Assembly (NCBI GenBank): GCA_021798235.1
Contig: JAJZMO010000001.1
Location: forward strand, 1-23,376
Reading direction: 5' to 3'
DNA: 23,376 bases
Source of the DNA: Acidobacteriota bacterium
GTDB taxonomy: Bacteria > Acidobacteriota > Terriglobia > Terriglobales > Acidobacteriaceae
Shown: positions 22,440 to 23,376 of the stretch, piece after piece
Layout: the number at the start of each line of letters is the position of its first letter
Numbering within the stretch: position 1 is the first letter of the stretch
The notes under the pieces: model-generated
What the model saw: the letters and a program-made list of their open reading frames with translations, nothing else
What the model was told of the DNA's origin: nothing
The model's database searches: none
Program-made: the position numbers and the translations under genes

Positions 22440-23372
22440 ATGACAATGGAACCCGTGGAACCAACGGCACCCCAGCAGGCTGGTGCCAATCCCATGTATC
22501 GCCGCAGACGACGCAAGCGCAAAGGCCCACCGAATGGGCAGCAGTCGCAATCCTATTCCGCGCCAATCCCCCAACAGAGTGGCAGCAGCGAAGCGCAGGC
22601 ACCCAGCGGTGCGGAACAGGCTACGGGGCAACCCACCGGGCAGTTTCGACAAAACGGCGCAGGCCAGCAACAGCGGCTCGGCAAAAAGCGCTTCTTCAAG
22701 AAAAAACAATTTAAGAGCGCCAACCCCGGCAACGGGCAGGCGCAACCGCAGCGCCGCAACAACCGGCAGGGTCGCCAGCCGCGCACCTTCGTTGGCCCCA
22801 TGGATCACAGCTATCGCGCAGCGAACGGCAATTTTGCCGACGCGCCTCCGTCCACAATTGAATTGCAGCGCAGCAATGGTAATGGCAACGGGAATGGAAC
22901 GCACGCCGTTGTCTACGGCGATGTGCAGGAGTTTCCCACTGTGCAGGGCAATGGAGCGGACACGGATGCTCCCACGCGCATTTACTGCTTTATCGAGGAA
23001 CTCTTTTTCTTGGCCAAGATTCAGGAAACGGCGCGCAAGCTGGGCGTCAAAGTGGTGTTTGTCAAAAATGACAAGGACATTGTCGAGCGCCTGACCGAAG
23101 CTCCGGAGAATGAACGGCCCGCGCTGATTGTTTTTGACTTGAACAACGCCAACGCCAAGCCGCTGACGCTGATCCCCAAGTTGAAGTCCAAGCTGAAGCG
23201 CACCGTTTCGGTGATTGGATTTCTCTCGCATCTGCAGGGGGACTTGAAGGTGAAGGCAGCCGAGGCTGGCTGCGATGCGGTAATGCCGCGTTCCGCTTTC
23301 TCCCAGAACCTGCCCAACCTGCTGCGTCGCTACGGCGTCGACGAAAACGAAGCCGAGTACGCCGAAGCATAA
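22440..23372 (+). CDS. Low-complexity basic/Gln-rich protein with a degenerate receiver-like domain
   Basis: Encodes 310 residues from ATG 22440, with AAGGAAG about 7 nt upstream; the frame is open to 22227, but that part has no protein-like pattern. Residues ~20-30 are a basic cluster (RRRRRKRKG). About 35-150 is Gln/Asn/Gly/Arg-rich, with KKRFFKKKQFK and a GNGNGNGNG run. Residues ~185-305 look like a CheY-type alpha/beta fold: IYCFIEELFFLAKIQETARKLG, LIVFDLNNA with a possible phospho-acceptor Asp, VIGFLSH, and GCDAVMPRSAF. The paired acidic residues at the first strand end and the usual Lys before Pro are missing, so it is probably a pseudo-receiver. The basic region suggests RNA or DNA binding. 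No kinase is nearby. Confidence 0.75.
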   Translation: MTMEPVEPTAPQQAGANPMYRRRRRKRKGPPNGQQSQSYSAPIPQQSGSSEAQAPSGAEQATGQPTGQFRQNGAGQQQRLGKKRFFKKKQFKSANPGNGQAQPQRRNNRQGRQPRTFVGPMDHSYRAANGNFADAPPSTIELQRSNGNGNGNGTHAVVYGDVQEFPTVQGNGADTDAPTRIYCFIEELFFLAKIQETARKLGVKVVFVKNDKDIVERLTEAPENERPALIVFDLNNANAKPLTLIPKLKSKLKRTVSVIGFLSHLQGDLKVKAAEAGCDAVMPRSAFSQNLPNLLRRYGVDENEAEYAEA

Positions 23373-23376
23373 TTTC

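Overview
This is 23.4 kb of a GC-rich bacterial chromosome. The genes suggest an aerobic or respiring diderm: a Tat-exported MsrP with its membrane partner MsrQ, NuoB of complex I, and an S1 ribosomal protein with six S1 repeats. The mixture of orphan housekeeping genes, a divergent EF-G paralogue, OafA-type acyltransferases, a small CarboxypepD_reg-like secreted protein and a Gln/Asn-rich protein with a degenerate receiver domain is most like Acidobacteriota (Terriglobia). That placement is an inference from style and gene content; no marker was searched.

Layout. (1) 1-3203 is accessory DNA and looks like one end of an integrated element. It holds a lysR gene (minus strand), a small excisionase-type HTH gene and a tyrosine integrase that stops 79 bp from the 3' end of a tRNA-Asp(GTC) gene. 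The lysR gene is bracketed by two inverted copies of a ~32-bp block containing the palindrome GCCTATA-N4-TATAGGC. Each copy lies ~75 bp in front of a possible outward-facing start codon (89 on minus, 1590 on plus). (2) 3281-9229 is core-like: a GntR/UTRA regulator, an isolated nuoB (minus), homoserine dehydrogenase and an EF-G paralogue. (3) 9230-11683 holds two consecutive OafA-type membrane acyltransferases, the second visibly more AT-rich. (4) 11733-14061 holds msrP-msrQ, a tiny LysW-like carrier protein and an overlapping small exported protein, closed by a strong hairpin. (5) 14136-19385 is mostly minus strand: rpsA, a DUF4440/NTF2-like exported protein, an ABM-domain monooxygenase and purA. 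A HIT-family gene lies on the plus strand between rpsA and the DUF4440-type gene. (6) 19593-21555 holds mutM and a ROK sugar kinase (plus). (7) 21556-22439 is an ~880-bp gap without a convincing long gene. It contains a 15-codon ORF with a ribosome binding site, competing AT-rich hairpins, a dense run of GC-rich hairpins that may be an RNA gene or long leader, and a terminator-like hairpin. (8) 22440-23372 encodes the low-complexity/receiver-like protein.

Functionally, purA sits in front of a small monooxygenase gene (48-bp gap), and msrP-msrQ form a two-gene periplasmic methionine-sulfoxide repair unit. The LysW-like protein has no ligase or kinase partner in the window. The best candidates for something undescribed are the shared operator/inverted-repeat system around lysR, the orphan LysW-like carrier, and the structured 21.6-22.3 kb region.
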